Virus record (IMG/VR): IMGVR_UViG_3300040809_000996
Span: 62,001-126,000 of that record
From: a virus
Direction: 5' to 3' (one strand)
Length of the DNA stretch: 64,000 nt
In this document: piece after piece, positions 34,521-43,666 of the stretch
Layout: each line of letters starts with the position of its first letter
Numbering within the stretch: the first letter of the stretch is position 1
The notes under the pieces: generated by a model
The model's database searches: none
What the model saw: the letters and a program-made list of their open reading frames with translations, nothing else
What the model was told of the DNA's origin: nothing
Translations under genes and position numbers: made by a program

Positions 34521-35009
34521 ATGACCAAAAAATTAGAAGAATTATTAAACCTGCCTGAATCAAAAGAAATAATCCAACAAGAAAACGAAAAAAACAAAAG
34601 CCCAAAAAAATCTTCAATTCCAGTTCATGCGCTAGAACAATTGCAGGAATTTGATAAAATTACTGCTGCATTGCCGCAAGTTACAGGCTTAGGAGATTTA
34701 GGTGATACAGAACTTGACGAAGTCAGTGAAAAATCAATGGCTGCATACGAAGACTTAATGGATCTAGGTATGAATGTAGAAGCAAGGTACAGCGGCAGGA
34801 TATTTGAAGTTGCTGGTAATATGCTTAGGACTAACTTAGATAGTAAAGTTGCAAAATTAGATAAAAAATTAAAAATGGTTGAGTTACAATTGAAGAAAGA
34901 AAAGTTAGATAAAGAAGCTAATCCGGAGCAAAATGTTGTGCAAGGAGAGGGATACCTTGTTACTGATCGTAACAGTCTCCTAGAAAAACTAAAAAATATG
35001 GATAAATAG
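34521..35009 (+). CDS. 16: Terminase small subunit gp16
   Basis: 162 residues, Lys/Glu-rich with a helical middle. The segment YEDLMDLGMNVEARYSGRIF continues into AGNMLRTNLDSKVAKLDKKL, then KMVELQLKKEKL, matching the central coiled-coil oligomerising region of gp16 small terminases in marine T4-like phages. It lies 2.5 kb from gp17 with two gp16-gp17 spacer genes. gp16 helps start DNA packaging. No helix-turn-helix can be assigned by eye. Its stop codon is part of the next gene's GATAAATA promoter. Confidence 0.75.
   Translation: MTKKLEELLNLPESKEIIQQENEKNKSPKKSSIPVHALEQLQEFDKITAALPQVTGLGDLGDTELDEVSEKSMAAYEDLMDLGMNVEARYSGRIFEVAGNMLRTNLDSKVAKLDKKLKMVELQLKKEKLDKEANPEQNVVQGEGYLVTDRNSLLEKLKNMDK
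35001..35008 (+). promoter_or_regulatory. Late promoter GATAAATA (35030 gene)
   Basis: GATAAATA overlaps the gp16 stop codon and lies 21 bp before the next ATG, which has an AGGA-type site (ctAGGA) 8 bp away. Confidence 0.55.
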
Positions 35010-35029
35010 ATAAAACTAGGATTATTGCA

Positions 35030-35539
35030 ATGAAATCACTTAAAGAATTTTTAACCGAATCGAAAAAAACTTATAAATTTAAAATTAGAGCTGCTGGAGA
35101 ATTACCAGAAGGCTTTGTTGATAAGCTTGAAACCGCTCTTAACAAGTATGAAGTTGTTAGTTTCTCAAAAGGCAAAACAACTCCTATTACTGAAAGACCA
35201 TTAGACTTTCCTCAATTAACTAACTGTGAAGTTACTACTTTTGATGCTGAAGTAAGTTATCCAACTACAAGTCATGTTTTAGAAAGTTATCTAACACTTA
35301 ATACTGATTATCCTGCTAGTCATTTGCGAGTACGTGGAGAAAATGATGAAACAGAAAAATATCAAGAAGAAAAAGAACCTACACAATACGAAACACTGCT
35401 TACTAAAGAAGAACTTGGCGGAGAATCTGCACAGGATCAAGTTGGACAAAATAGGGTTATGGATCTACTAAAAGAATTAGAAACTGTAAAAAAAGAAAAC
35501 GAATATGATCCAACTAAAGGCATTGCAAAGGAAAAATAA
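35030..35539 (+). CDS. Conserved phage protein, possible internal head protein
   Basis: 169 residues starting MKSLKEFLTESKKTYKFKIR. The beginning resembles the capsid-targeting sequence of T4 internal head proteins (MKTYQEFIAE), and L-T-E fits the prohead protease site (L/I)-x-E; this is inference. The middle has RPLDFPQLTNCEVTTFDAEV, a signature I recall from marine phage proteins. It continues acidic to the C-terminus. It is transcribed with gp16. Confidence 0.55.
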   Translation: MKSLKEFLTESKKTYKFKIRAAGELPEGFVDKLETALNKYEVVSFSKGKTTPITERPLDFPQLTNCEVTTFDAEVSYPTTSHVLESYLTLNTDYPASHLRVRGENDETEKYQEEKEPTQYETLLTKEELGGESAQDQVGQNRVMDLLKELETVKKENEYDPTKGIAKEK

Positions 35540-35542
35540 TCT

Positions 35543-38500
35543 ATGAAAGATTTACGAAAAGTTGCAAAGCCTTCTAAGGATAATTGGAAATTGTGGGTAA
35601 ACATTGGAAATGATTTAATTGACGAATATGAAGAAATATTAGGCTTATCCGAACCAGAAATTGATGATACTGGATATAGAGATAAAATTAGAGATAAAAT
35701 TAGAGATTCTATAACAAGTGTCAAAGATATGTTTGCCTTATTAGAGGCTGAATCTGCTTTTAAGAAACGACAAAAACGTAAAGATTTAGATGATAGATGG
35801 AATTACTGGAAAAAGGTAATTAGACAGGCTTATAAAACTGTTCCCGGACCTGCAAAAGATGCATTCAAAAATATTATTCGTAGAAGAGATAAAATTTATT
35901 TTGCAGCAACAGATTCTTCTGATCCAGCATTAGGAGGATCAAGTGGATTTGATCCTGGCACAAAATCTTCAGGAACGTTTACAGGTAGCGGAGATGATGT
36001 TGAAGCAGATGCAATGCTAGCAAATTTACCTAAGCAAAGCGGCATGGGTATGCAGAGCCAGATAGATCCTAGCAATAGAGTAGCAAAAGATCAAAAAAAT
36101 CGTGACGGATATACAGAAAGAATTCAACGTATAATGTATTCGTTAAATATGGGCGATTTGAAAAATAGTGTACGTAAGGCAAAAACAGATTTAAGAAATA
36201 TCACAGCTCAGTTGCCAAACGCCGAAGCAGCAAAATACAGCACAATATTTTATTCATTATTAGCAACAAAATTAGGACTCCAGGGATTCGTAAGATCAGA
36301 CCGTATAGTTTTTGCAGATGGATCAACTGAAAAAGTTGATGCAAATAATGACACGCACAAAGAAATTGTCCAAGCTCAATTTGATTTAGATTTAATAGAT
36401 TCTACAAAAGCAAACAAATTAGTAGATCTTTTTGGGTTGAACGATCTACCTTCTCAAAGCGGCATGTCACAGCAGATGCAAGCTGGAACAAAAGGTTTTA
36501 AAAATACAGGGGAATTGAAATTAAAAGGAACTTCAAAAACATTGCCTCCTCTAACATCTGATACTTATAAAGAATATGTAACAGCTTACCAAAAAATATT
36601 GAGAAAATATAAATCAGGCAGCGGAAAAGGCGGCGGGTATAAAGATCTCTCAAAAGAATCTATTGCAGAACAAATTAGACACACACTTAATTTATTTTTA
36701 GTAGAACAACCTATGAAAATAAATCAGACTGATGCATATGACCTAGCTGCAATTGAGAAAGCCTTTCAGACTGCGGCAAAGCGAAAGACTATTAAACCTG
36801 CAGAACATGATATTTTCAAAAAAGTATTACAGCAAAGAGATGAAATAACTAAACAATCTGCAAGTACAAAAGGTAGTACACCTGATACGCTTAAAAAAGC
36901 AATGGATATCAAAGCACCTGGTAGCGATACAAATTATGGTGTATTTAACGATCAAGTAATGGCTGTTATAAATAATCCTTCACCTGAGAATTTAATAAAA
37001 CAAGCTGAGGCAGCAGCAGCAATGGATTTAGATGGGTTTGACACAGACCGAATGAAATTTAGCGCATTTTACGGACATGTAGCGAAAGCTATGGGATTGA
37101 CAGGGTTGATCACTCATAGAAACTCATTTATGAATAGTCCTATGGTTGTTTCTTCAAAAGCAAGGAAAACTGACTTCAGTAATAAAATGCCAGATATGTT
37201 ACCATTTGGCGAGTACAGTGTTGAAGCAGTTGATTTTGATAATCCACAACACAAAGCAGTTGCACAAGCTCAGCTTAATAAAAACTTATTACCTGCTTCT
37301 ATACAAATGAGCAGCACTAATACAGTTGATGATGTATACAAAAGATTTGGTATTACAAAGCAAGAACCACAAGAACCTGAAAAAACAGGTGATGTAAGTC
37401 CAACGGTTAAGAGTGGAGAACGAACTAAACCTGCTGATCTAGACACAGCAGATGAATTGCAAGCAGCCGGACAAGCAACTACTGATACCGGTCAAACTAC
37501 ATCAACTAGCGGTCGGTCAGATCGACCCTCAGCTGATGGCGGACTGGCAGCAAATAAAGTAGGTAGTGAGTTTGGTAAAAAGTTTGGACAAAAATATAAT
37601 AAAGACAAAATGCCAACAGGCAAATATGCTTATGTTAGATATGTGCCAATACCAAAAAACTTGAATAGGCTGTTTAGAGGTGATAAAAAAACCCAGTATT
37701 ATGTAGATAGATTACCTATTCCTGGAAGAGGCTTGATGAGTAATCAACTGCAGATTACTTCAGATACAAAAGGCACTGGATTTGAAACTGTACACGATAC
37801 TAAATTTAACAGGGCTCGTGATGCAATTATGCAATTCTTAAAGGACAATAATACTTCATTAATTGATCAAGCTCAAGCAGATAAGTTTGCAAAATTTCAA
37901 GCAACTAATGCAGAGCTAGACGCAAACAAGGGTGACCCAGGTGAAACAGGTGACTTATGGAGCCAAAGCCAATTTGGTAAAGATGCATTAGCCAAAAAGA
38001 AAGCTGAACGAGAACGTAAATTTAATTATGCCGCAGATCCTGACTCAACTGGATCAGGATTAGGATCTCCTGGGACTGGGTCTCGTCCAGCATCTGCGAT
38101 GGGCACAGGCAAAACCCCAGGCAAAGCTGTATATTACGACTACATAAATTCAAGCGGACAGATGAGGAAAAAAGTATGGGCCATATACGATGCAAATGAT
38201 ACAGAAGTTGACAGAGGAAAAGAGGGTCAAAAATACACAGGTACACTACCCACAAAAAATGAATACCGGAATAGACAAGAAGCTGGAACTACAAATCATT
38301 TACAAGGCGGGCAAGGTGGAAACAATCTAGGAGGTAGAAGACCAGCATACTACACTGGACCTCTACAAGGGGGCAGGTTTAAAATACATAGCGCAGATGG
38401 GACGGTGATTAAAACTGTACGAGAGCAGCCAACAAATTTACCTACGGAAAATCAATACAAGGCAACAGACAGGGTAGTTCCGGCAGATAGTGACACAGAG

Positions 38501-38836
38501 CGGGAGCGGGTAAACAGGCTAGACCAATTCCACAGCGAACTTGGACAACGAAAACAAACATCTACAGTAAATGACAAGGTTGATAAAAAAATTCCTGTAC
38601 AAAATCAAGATGCAAATAAAGTTAATGACGCTCCGGATTCATCGGTGCAGTCTGCTGCAAACAAACGTCCGGAAGGACCACTTAAAGATGTGATTAATAA
38701 AGCAAAAGACGAGCTATCTAGTAGTGGGAAAGAAGATTATGAGCAGTACCAAAAAAATCTAAGAAAGAAAGACAATTCCAGCACAGATTTTACAAGATTA
38801 TTAAAGAACGCAGGTTTATTAAAAGAGTTTTATTAA
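35543..38836 (+). CDS. Large putative internal virion protein
   Basis: 1097 residues, Lys/Asp/Gln-rich, with an SD GGAAAAA just before ATG. A domain appears twice: AAKYSTIFYSLLATKLGLQG (about 226-246) plus HKEIVQAQFDLDLI, and later MKFSAFYGHVAKAMGLTGLI (about 503-522) plus HKAVAQAQLNKNLL. The motif LP.QSGM occurs twice (LPKQSGMGMQ and LPSQSGMSQQ). The second half is low-complexity, Gly/Thr/Lys-rich, with no signal peptide. The end is FTRLLKNAGLLKEFY, containing the [IL]LK.AG[LI] motif shared with the next two large proteins. Probably packaged with DNA in the head; unproven. Confidence 0.55.
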   Translation: MKDLRKVAKPSKDNWKLWVNIGNDLIDEYEEILGLSEPEIDDTGYRDKIRDKIRDSITSVKDMFALLEAESAFKKRQKRKDLDDRWNYWKKVIRQAYKTVPGPAKDAFKNIIRRRDKIYFAATDSSDPALGGSSGFDPGTKSSGTFTGSGDDVEADAMLANLPKQSGMGMQSQIDPSNRVAKDQKNRDGYTERIQRIMYSLNMGDLKNSVRKAKTDLRNITAQLPNAEAAKYSTIFYSLLATKLGLQGFVRSDRIVFADGSTEKVDANNDTHKEIVQAQFDLDLIDSTKANKLVDLFGLNDLPSQSGMSQQMQAGTKGFKNTGELKLKGTSKTLPPLTSDTYKEYVTAYQKILRKYKSGSGKGGGYKDLSKESIAEQIRHTLNLFLVEQPMKINQTDAYDLAAIEKAFQTAAKRKTIKPAEHDIFKKVLQQRDEITKQSASTKGSTPDTLKKAMDIKAPGSDTNYGVFNDQVMAVINNPSPENLIKQAEAAAAMDLDGFDTDRMKFSAFYGHVAKAMGLTGLITHRNSFMNSPMVVSSKARKTDFSNKMPDMLPFGEYSVEAVDFDNPQHKAVAQAQLNKNLLPASIQMSSTNTVDDVYKRFGITKQEPQEPEKTGDVSPTVKSGERTKPADLDTADELQAAGQATTDTGQTTSTSGRSDRPSADGGLAANKVGSEFGKKFGQKYNKDKMPTGKYAYVRYVPIPKNLNRLFRGDKKTQYYVDRLPIPGRGLMSNQLQITSDTKGTGFETVHDTKFNRARDAIMQFLKDNNTSLIDQAQADKFAKFQATNAELDANKGDPGETGDLWSQSQFGKDALAKKKAERERKFNYAADPDSTGSGLGSPGTGSRPASAMGTGKTPGKAVYYDYINSSGQMRKKVWAIYDANDTEVDRGKEGQKYTGTLPTKNEYRNRQEAGTTNHLQGGQGGNNLGGRRPAYYTGPLQGGRFKIHSADGTVIKTVREQPTNLPTENQYKATDRVVPADSDTERERVNRLDQFHSELGQRKQTSTVNDKVDKKIPVQNQDANKVNDAPDSSVQSAANKRPEGPLKDVINKAKDELSSSGKEDYEQYQKNLRKKDNSSTDFTRLLKNAGLLKEFY

Positions 38837-38847
38837 GAGGAAAAACA

Positions 38848-40317
38848 ATGTTAAAAGAAGCAAGTATGAATATATCAATGACTGGAAACACCAGCAGCGA
38901 AGTCTTAGAATTAATGGCAATTCTAAAAAATGCAGGTTTAGACACTGCACATCTAGTTACAGACATGGACATTAATCAACCTATGCCTGATGAAGGTGAT
39001 CATATGTGTCCTGCTTGTGCTGCAGCCCACAGCATGGATACACCGTGTGGAGAAGCAGTAGAAGAAGAATATGCTAATTCTCCAGACGAAGAATATCAAG
39101 ATGATTCATACATGCTACAGGATTTATCTGGTGGCTTAAATAGGAAAAAAGATAAAGGTGCGTTACGAGCTAAAGATCCTGCAATAACATATGAGCAAAA
39201 ATTAAAAGCACAGTTAAAAAAAAACTTGTATGAAAAGTACGAACAACTAGATGAATTCAGTTGGAATGATGTAGTATCAGCCGGTAAGAACTTATTCAAC
39301 AAGGCTACCGGTGGAGGATCAGATAATAATCAGCAACCGCAAACTACGCAAACAAAAACAGCAGCTAAACCTACGGCAAAAAAAAAGAAAAAGAAAAAGG
39401 ACCCTGCAGCACAGCTTGATGCACAGATTGCAAATGTAAAAAACCAGCCTGATACTTATAAAGCAACAATGAATTATGGAACTGGTAAAACAGTCGAGTT
39501 AAATAAAGAACAAATGATAAAATATTTAGAGCAAAAGAGAGATCATTATAAAGGTGGCGGCGATCAATTTAGCTTAATGGACAAAGAGGATGAATTTATA
39601 AAAAATGCTCAAAGTGTTGGATCTGCAGACAAAGGGGCCGAAGATGCAGAAAAACAAGATCAAACTCAAGCGCAGAAGGTTTCTGCTACAGACGATAATA
39701 CTCAACAAAGTAGTGGTCAACAAACACCACCTGAACAACAACCAGCAGCAGCACCTGAAACACCACCTGAAGAACAAACACCACCTGAACAACAACCAGC
39801 AGCAGCAGAACCAGCAGCAGCAGAAGAACCAGCAGCTGGTCAGCAGGCATACGATCCTACAGCAGAATATACACCCGATATAGCACCAACTCCAGCTGAA
39901 GAACCACCAGCAGGACAAGCAAATCCCCAAGCAGGTCCGCCTCCTACTCCGACAAAAGGACAAGAGCCAACAGCAGAACCGGCAACTCAACCAGATGTTT
40001 CACAAACACAACCTACAGGAGCAGAGAAAAGTGGTGGAGCAGCCAAGCCAGCAACAAATGATCAAGCAAATTATTTCCAACAGCAACGTGCAGGTGGAGC
40101 AGCCAAGCCAGCACCTAAGCCAGCAGCTAAGCCAGCAGCTAAGCCAGCAGCACAACAGGCGAATTTTGCACAAGGTGGCGGTGGAGCAGCACCTCAGGCA
40201 AAAGGTGGAGCAGCACCAAAAATTGATCCAAAAATACAAGCGGTTAGTAAAAAGATAGTTAACTACTTACAAGGGCAAGGCGTAGATCCAAAAACCTTCT
40301 TTACAAATCTAGTTTAA
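38848..40317 (+). CDS. Low-complexity Pro/Ala/Gln-rich protein
   Basis: 489 residues. Near the N-terminus SSEVLELMAILKNAGL contains the shared [IL]LK.AG[LI] motif, followed by CPACAAAHSMDTPCGE, a possible metal-binding patch. Residues 90-140 are charged helices; 290-430 are dominated by P, A, Q, E and G with EEQTPPEQQPAAA and AAKPAPKPAAKPAAK runs. The C-terminus is a helical ~40-residue end. A flexible linker or internal head protein is the best guess. The ATG is preceded by AGAGGAA. Confidence 0.5.
   Translation: MLKEASMNISMTGNTSSEVLELMAILKNAGLDTAHLVTDMDINQPMPDEGDHMCPACAAAHSMDTPCGEAVEEEYANSPDEEYQDDSYMLQDLSGGLNRKKDKGALRAKDPAITYEQKLKAQLKKNLYEKYEQLDEFSWNDVVSAGKNLFNKATGGGSDNNQQPQTTQTKTAAKPTAKKKKKKKDPAAQLDAQIANVKNQPDTYKATMNYGTGKTVELNKEQMIKYLEQKRDHYKGGGDQFSLMDKEDEFIKNAQSVGSADKGAEDAEKQDQTQAQKVSATDDNTQQSSGQQTPPEQQPAAAPETPPEEQTPPEQQPAAAEPAAAEEPAAGQQAYDPTAEYTPDIAPTPAEEPPAGQANPQAGPPPTPTKGQEPTAEPATQPDVSQTQPTGAEKSGGAAKPATNDQANYFQQQRAGGAAKPAPKPAAKPAAKPAAQQANFAQGGGGAAPQAKGGAAPKIDPKIQAVSKKIVNYLQGQGVDPKTFFTNLV
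39721..39807 (+). repeat. Exact 33-bp direct repeat in the Pro/Gln-rich region
   Basis: The 33-base sequence starting caaacaccacctgaacaac occurs at 39721-39753 and again at 39775-39807, encoding QTPPEQQPAAA in the second copy. Such exact copies make the length prone to change by slippage or recombination. Confidence 0.85.
40105..40152 (+). repeat. 12-bp tandem repeat (aagccagcagct type), four copies
   Basis: Four successive units of aagccagca plus three bases (cct, gct, gct, gca) encode KPAPKPAAKPAAKPAA. It is a coding repeat in frame. Confidence 0.85.
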
Positions 40318-40322
40318 ATAAA

Positions 40323-41903
40323 ATGAGTAAATCTTTAGATGGTGTAATAACTAAAAAAGCAAATCAAACAGAAACTTTTACAAACGAACAAATTGAGGAT
40401 CTTATGAAATGCATGAATCCTCAAGATGGATACTTATACTTCTCTAAAAATTTTGCATATATTCAACATCCTGTAAAAGGCAAATTAAAATTTGATCCGT
40501 TTGAATACCAAGTTAGACTTTTTGATACATATCACAAATATCGATTTAATATAAACATGTTGCCAAGACAAACAGGTAAAACTACTTGTGCTGCAATTTA
40601 TCTAACTTGGTTTGCAATGTTTAACCCTGATCAAACAATTTTAATTGCTGCCCACAAATATACAGGCGCACAAGAAATTATGCAAAGGGTTAGATATGTG
40701 TATGAAATGTGTCCAGATTATATTAGAGCAGGAGTAATTAGTTATAACAAAGGTAGCATTGAATTTGAAAACGGATCTCGTATTGTAAGTGCAACTACAA
40801 CAGATAACACTGGTAGAGGTATGAGTATATCTTTATTATACTGTGACGAGTTTGCGTTTGTAGCTCCAAACATTGCAGAAGAATTTTGGACCAGTATATC
40901 ACCTACCCTCGCAACTGGTGGTCGTGCAATTATCACCAGTACACCAAACTCAGACGAAGATACATTTGCAACAATTTGGAAACAAGCAGAACAAAAGTAT
41001 GACGATCATGGAAATGAACAAGAATTAGGACTTAATGGATTCCATAGTTTTACAGTGCATTGGGATGAACACCCTGATCGTGACGAAGAATGGCGCGAAG
41101 CTGAAATGGGTCGCATTGGAGAAGAACGTTTCCGCAGAGAATATGGGTGTGAATTTTTAGTTTATGATGAAACACTTATTAATAGCATGACACTTGCTAC
41201 AATGGAAGCATCTAAAGTTGTTGTAAACATGGGGCAAACACGATGGTACGACAAAATAAAACCAGATGCAACATATGTAGTAGGTTTAGATCCTAGTATG
41301 GGAACTGGTGGTGATTATGCTGCTATACAAATAATAGAATTACCTACATATAAACAAGTAGGTGAATGGAGGCATAATACAACTGCAATACCAGGACAGA
41401 TCCGTGTGTTAAAAGATATTTGCGATTATATTGCTAGCCATACAAAAAACGCAACAAATATATACTGGAGTGTTGAAAACAATGCTATTGGAGAAGCTGC
41501 TTTACTTGTAATTAATGATTTCGGAGAAGAAAATATTCCTGGATTATTTATTAGTGAGCCTATACGCAAAGGTCATGTAAGGAAGTTTAGGAAAGGATTT
41601 AATACTACACATAGCAGTAAATTAACCGCATGTAGTAAATTAAAAGTAATGATTGAAAATAATAAATTACAGATTACAAGTGCTCCGTTAATTAGTGAAT
41701 TGAAAAATTTTGTTGCTGTAGGAACCACATATAGGGCAAAAGCAGAAGAGAGTGACGATCTAGTAAGCGCAATGTTGTTATGTTTACGCATTATTAGTAT
41801 ATTGCGAGATTGGGACCCACGGATATATAATTCATTTAAAAGCATGGACGAAGAGGAAGATTATCAGGCACCTATGCCTATCTTTGTAAGTACCAACTAT
41901 TGA
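40323..41903 (+). CDS. 17: Terminase large subunit gp17
   Basis: 526 residues. Walker A is LPRQTGKTT (residues 80-88), with EYQVRLFDTYHKY before it and the Walker B-type SLLYCDEFAFVAPN later. The nuclease domain shows YVVGLDPSMGTGGDYAAIQI (first acidic residue) and SVENNAIGEAALLVINDF, then DLVSAMLLCLRII. gp17 pumps DNA into the head and cuts the concatemer. It is slightly shorter than T4 gp17 (610). The ATG is preceded by TTTAAATAAA rather than a ribosome site. Confidence 0.92.
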   Translation: MSKSLDGVITKKANQTETFTNEQIEDLMKCMNPQDGYLYFSKNFAYIQHPVKGKLKFDPFEYQVRLFDTYHKYRFNINMLPRQTGKTTCAAIYLTWFAMFNPDQTILIAAHKYTGAQEIMQRVRYVYEMCPDYIRAGVISYNKGSIEFENGSRIVSATTTDNTGRGMSISLLYCDEFAFVAPNIAEEFWTSISPTLATGGRAIITSTPNSDEDTFATIWKQAEQKYDDHGNEQELGLNGFHSFTVHWDEHPDRDEEWREAEMGRIGEERFRREYGCEFLVYDETLINSMTLATMEASKVVVNMGQTRWYDKIKPDATYVVGLDPSMGTGGDYAAIQIIELPTYKQVGEWRHNTTAIPGQIRVLKDICDYIASHTKNATNIYWSVENNAIGEAALLVINDFGEENIPGLFISEPIRKGHVRKFRKGFNTTHSSKLTACSKLKVMIENNKLQITSAPLISELKNFVAVGTTYRAKAEESDDLVSAMLLCLRIISILRDWDPRIYNSFKSMDEEEDYQAPMPIFVSTNY

Positions 41904-41909
41904 TAAATA
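41902..41909 (+). promoter_or_regulatory. Late promoter GATAAATA 5 bp before ATG
   Basis: GATAAATACAATTATG: the octamer ends 5 bp before the next start codon. The expected transcription start coincides with the A of ATG, predicting a leaderless mRNA. Confidence 0.6.
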
Positions 41910-41914
41910 CAATT

Positions 41915-43657
41915 ATGGAAAAGAACATTAATTTTATAGGCGAAGAGCTATTTAACAAAGTTAGAGGAAAATTTCCCAGTGTTACACTAGGTGACGAAGA
42001 AGGAAATGTAACTAACGAACCAAAAGAAGCAAGATTTTTTGATTTTGATTTTACAGAAAATGGCGATAGTTTGGGCAAAGTAAGCATAGCTCTTGATGAA
42101 AAAAGTTTGAACATTATGTATGCACAAAATTTTGTAGAAGGACAAGATGCAACTACAAAGAAAAATTGGTATGCATTTTTAAGAGAATTAAGAAACTTTT
42201 CAAAAAAGAGATTATTAACTTTTGATGTAAGAGACATAACAAAAAGTAATTTAAATAGAAGAGATTATCAATTTTTAGCTAAAAACGCCGGAGAAGGAGC
42301 AATGACAGAATCACGACTTTATGGAACTAGTAAAACTAGTTATCAAGATATAGGTGCTGCTAGATTAAGTATTAAGCATTCGCAACCAGTAAATAATAAT
42401 CTAGCAAGTGGCCGAACACAACATATAGAAAATATATATGTAGAAAATGCCGAAGGAGAGAGATTTAAATATCCAATCAAGCATTTAAATGGCGCACGGG
42501 CAATGGCTAGACACGTCTCAGAAGGAGGCACAATGCATGATGATTTTGGCAAGCACATTGTAGGTCTTAGCGAAGAATTAGGTAAACTTAAGAAGTTTAA
42601 AAATTATGTAAGTCGATCAAGTGTTATGGCAGAAGGCTTATCTGAATATGCAGACATTGTAAATGATCGTATTACAACTGTAAAGAAAACTATCGAAAGC
42701 ATCCAAAAAGAAAACAGATATCGAGAAATGGTCGAAAATTTTAGTAATGAAGATCTACAAGAAGTTCCACAAGATGTTGCAGAAAATTGGATTGATCAAT
42801 TAACTATCAAGCAATTCAACGAAGAATTACAAGAAGTATTTCCTTACATTTATAAATTGATTAGTGAGAAACAAGCTGAAAAAATTACGCCTGATAATAT
42901 TATTGATGAAGTAAATGACGAAGAGGTAGAGGAAACAGAAAAAGAAGAAGATACTTTTCATGAATTTGAAGAATGGGCAGATGATATAGTAGATAATGCC
43001 CTTTCAGAAGATGATCTTAAGCCTAAGCAAAGTGTACCAGTAACTGAATTTATATTAAGCATGTATGATAGAGAAACAGGACAATTTCCAAAAGGAGAAA
43101 CTGCTGTATTAACTGCTGTAGAAAAGGATTATGGCGAAAATCTAATCAACCCAGCTAAACAATTTATAGAAGCTATAAATCAAAAGTTCCAAGAGTACAA
43201 CGGTTATAACACTGATGCCGATGGTGTATTAATGGACGACGATGTAGAAGAAAGATTAATTGATCCTAAACCAAAAAGTGATAGACGATATTTTGTAGTT
43301 CCTAACATGGAAGATTATTATGACATACAGAATGACAGAAGATTTGCCGGTTACATAGAAGTTGCTGATGAAAATTCAGAAGTCATGGTATTGCCTAATT
43401 CTGCGTTCCATAAATTAAAAATGATGTATGGCAATAAAATACACGAAGTTGATCCGCAATTCACAAAGACCTACGAAAACGATGTAGACGAATCCGGTTT
43501 ACAATATCATATTGGTAAAAAGAAATATGGCAAAGATGGCATGAAAGCCCTTGCTCAAGCAGGAAGAGATGGCGCCAATCAAGAAGAGCTTGGTAGAATT
43601 AAAGATAAGTACAGTACAGAAGCACAAGATATTTTGAAGCTTGCTGGAATAGCATAA
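41915..43657 (+). CDS. Large conserved phage protein, putative internal virion protein
   Basis: 580 residues from ATG 41915; a TTG five codons earlier is less likely. The middle segment QHIENIYVENAEGERFKYPI leads to KHLNGARAMARHVSEGGTMH, a strongly conserved-looking block I recall from marine T4-like phages. Several coiled-coil stretches follow (IESIQKENRYREMVENF), then an acidic EVNDEEVEETEKEED region. It ends QDILKLAGIA, the shared [IL]LK.AG[LI] motif. It could be delivered with DNA; function not known. Confidence 0.6.
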   Translation: MEKNINFIGEELFNKVRGKFPSVTLGDEEGNVTNEPKEARFFDFDFTENGDSLGKVSIALDEKSLNIMYAQNFVEGQDATTKKNWYAFLRELRNFSKKRLLTFDVRDITKSNLNRRDYQFLAKNAGEGAMTESRLYGTSKTSYQDIGAARLSIKHSQPVNNNLASGRTQHIENIYVENAEGERFKYPIKHLNGARAMARHVSEGGTMHDDFGKHIVGLSEELGKLKKFKNYVSRSSVMAEGLSEYADIVNDRITTVKKTIESIQKENRYREMVENFSNEDLQEVPQDVAENWIDQLTIKQFNEELQEVFPYIYKLISEKQAEKITPDNIIDEVNDEEVEETEKEEDTFHEFEEWADDIVDNALSEDDLKPKQSVPVTEFILSMYDRETGQFPKGETAVLTAVEKDYGENLINPAKQFIEAINQKFQEYNGYNTDADGVLMDDDVEERLIDPKPKSDRRYFVVPNMEDYYDIQNDRRFAGYIEVADENSEVMVLPNSAFHKLKMMYGNKIHEVDPQFTKTYENDVDESGLQYHIGKKKYGKDGMKALAQAGRDGANQEELGRIKDKYSTEAQDILKLAGIA

Positions 43658-43666
43658 AAGGAAATT

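Noticed and set aside
39574-39990. Cysteine- and tryptophan-rich open frame opposite the Pro/Gln-rich protein
   Set aside because: Its composition is the complement of CAG/CCA repeats in the true gene; a shadow frame rather than a metal-binding protein.
40105-40152. Repeats that could be taken for a CRISPR array
   Set aside because: The 12-bp unit is in frame, without spacers, and encodes Lys-Pro-Ala repeats.
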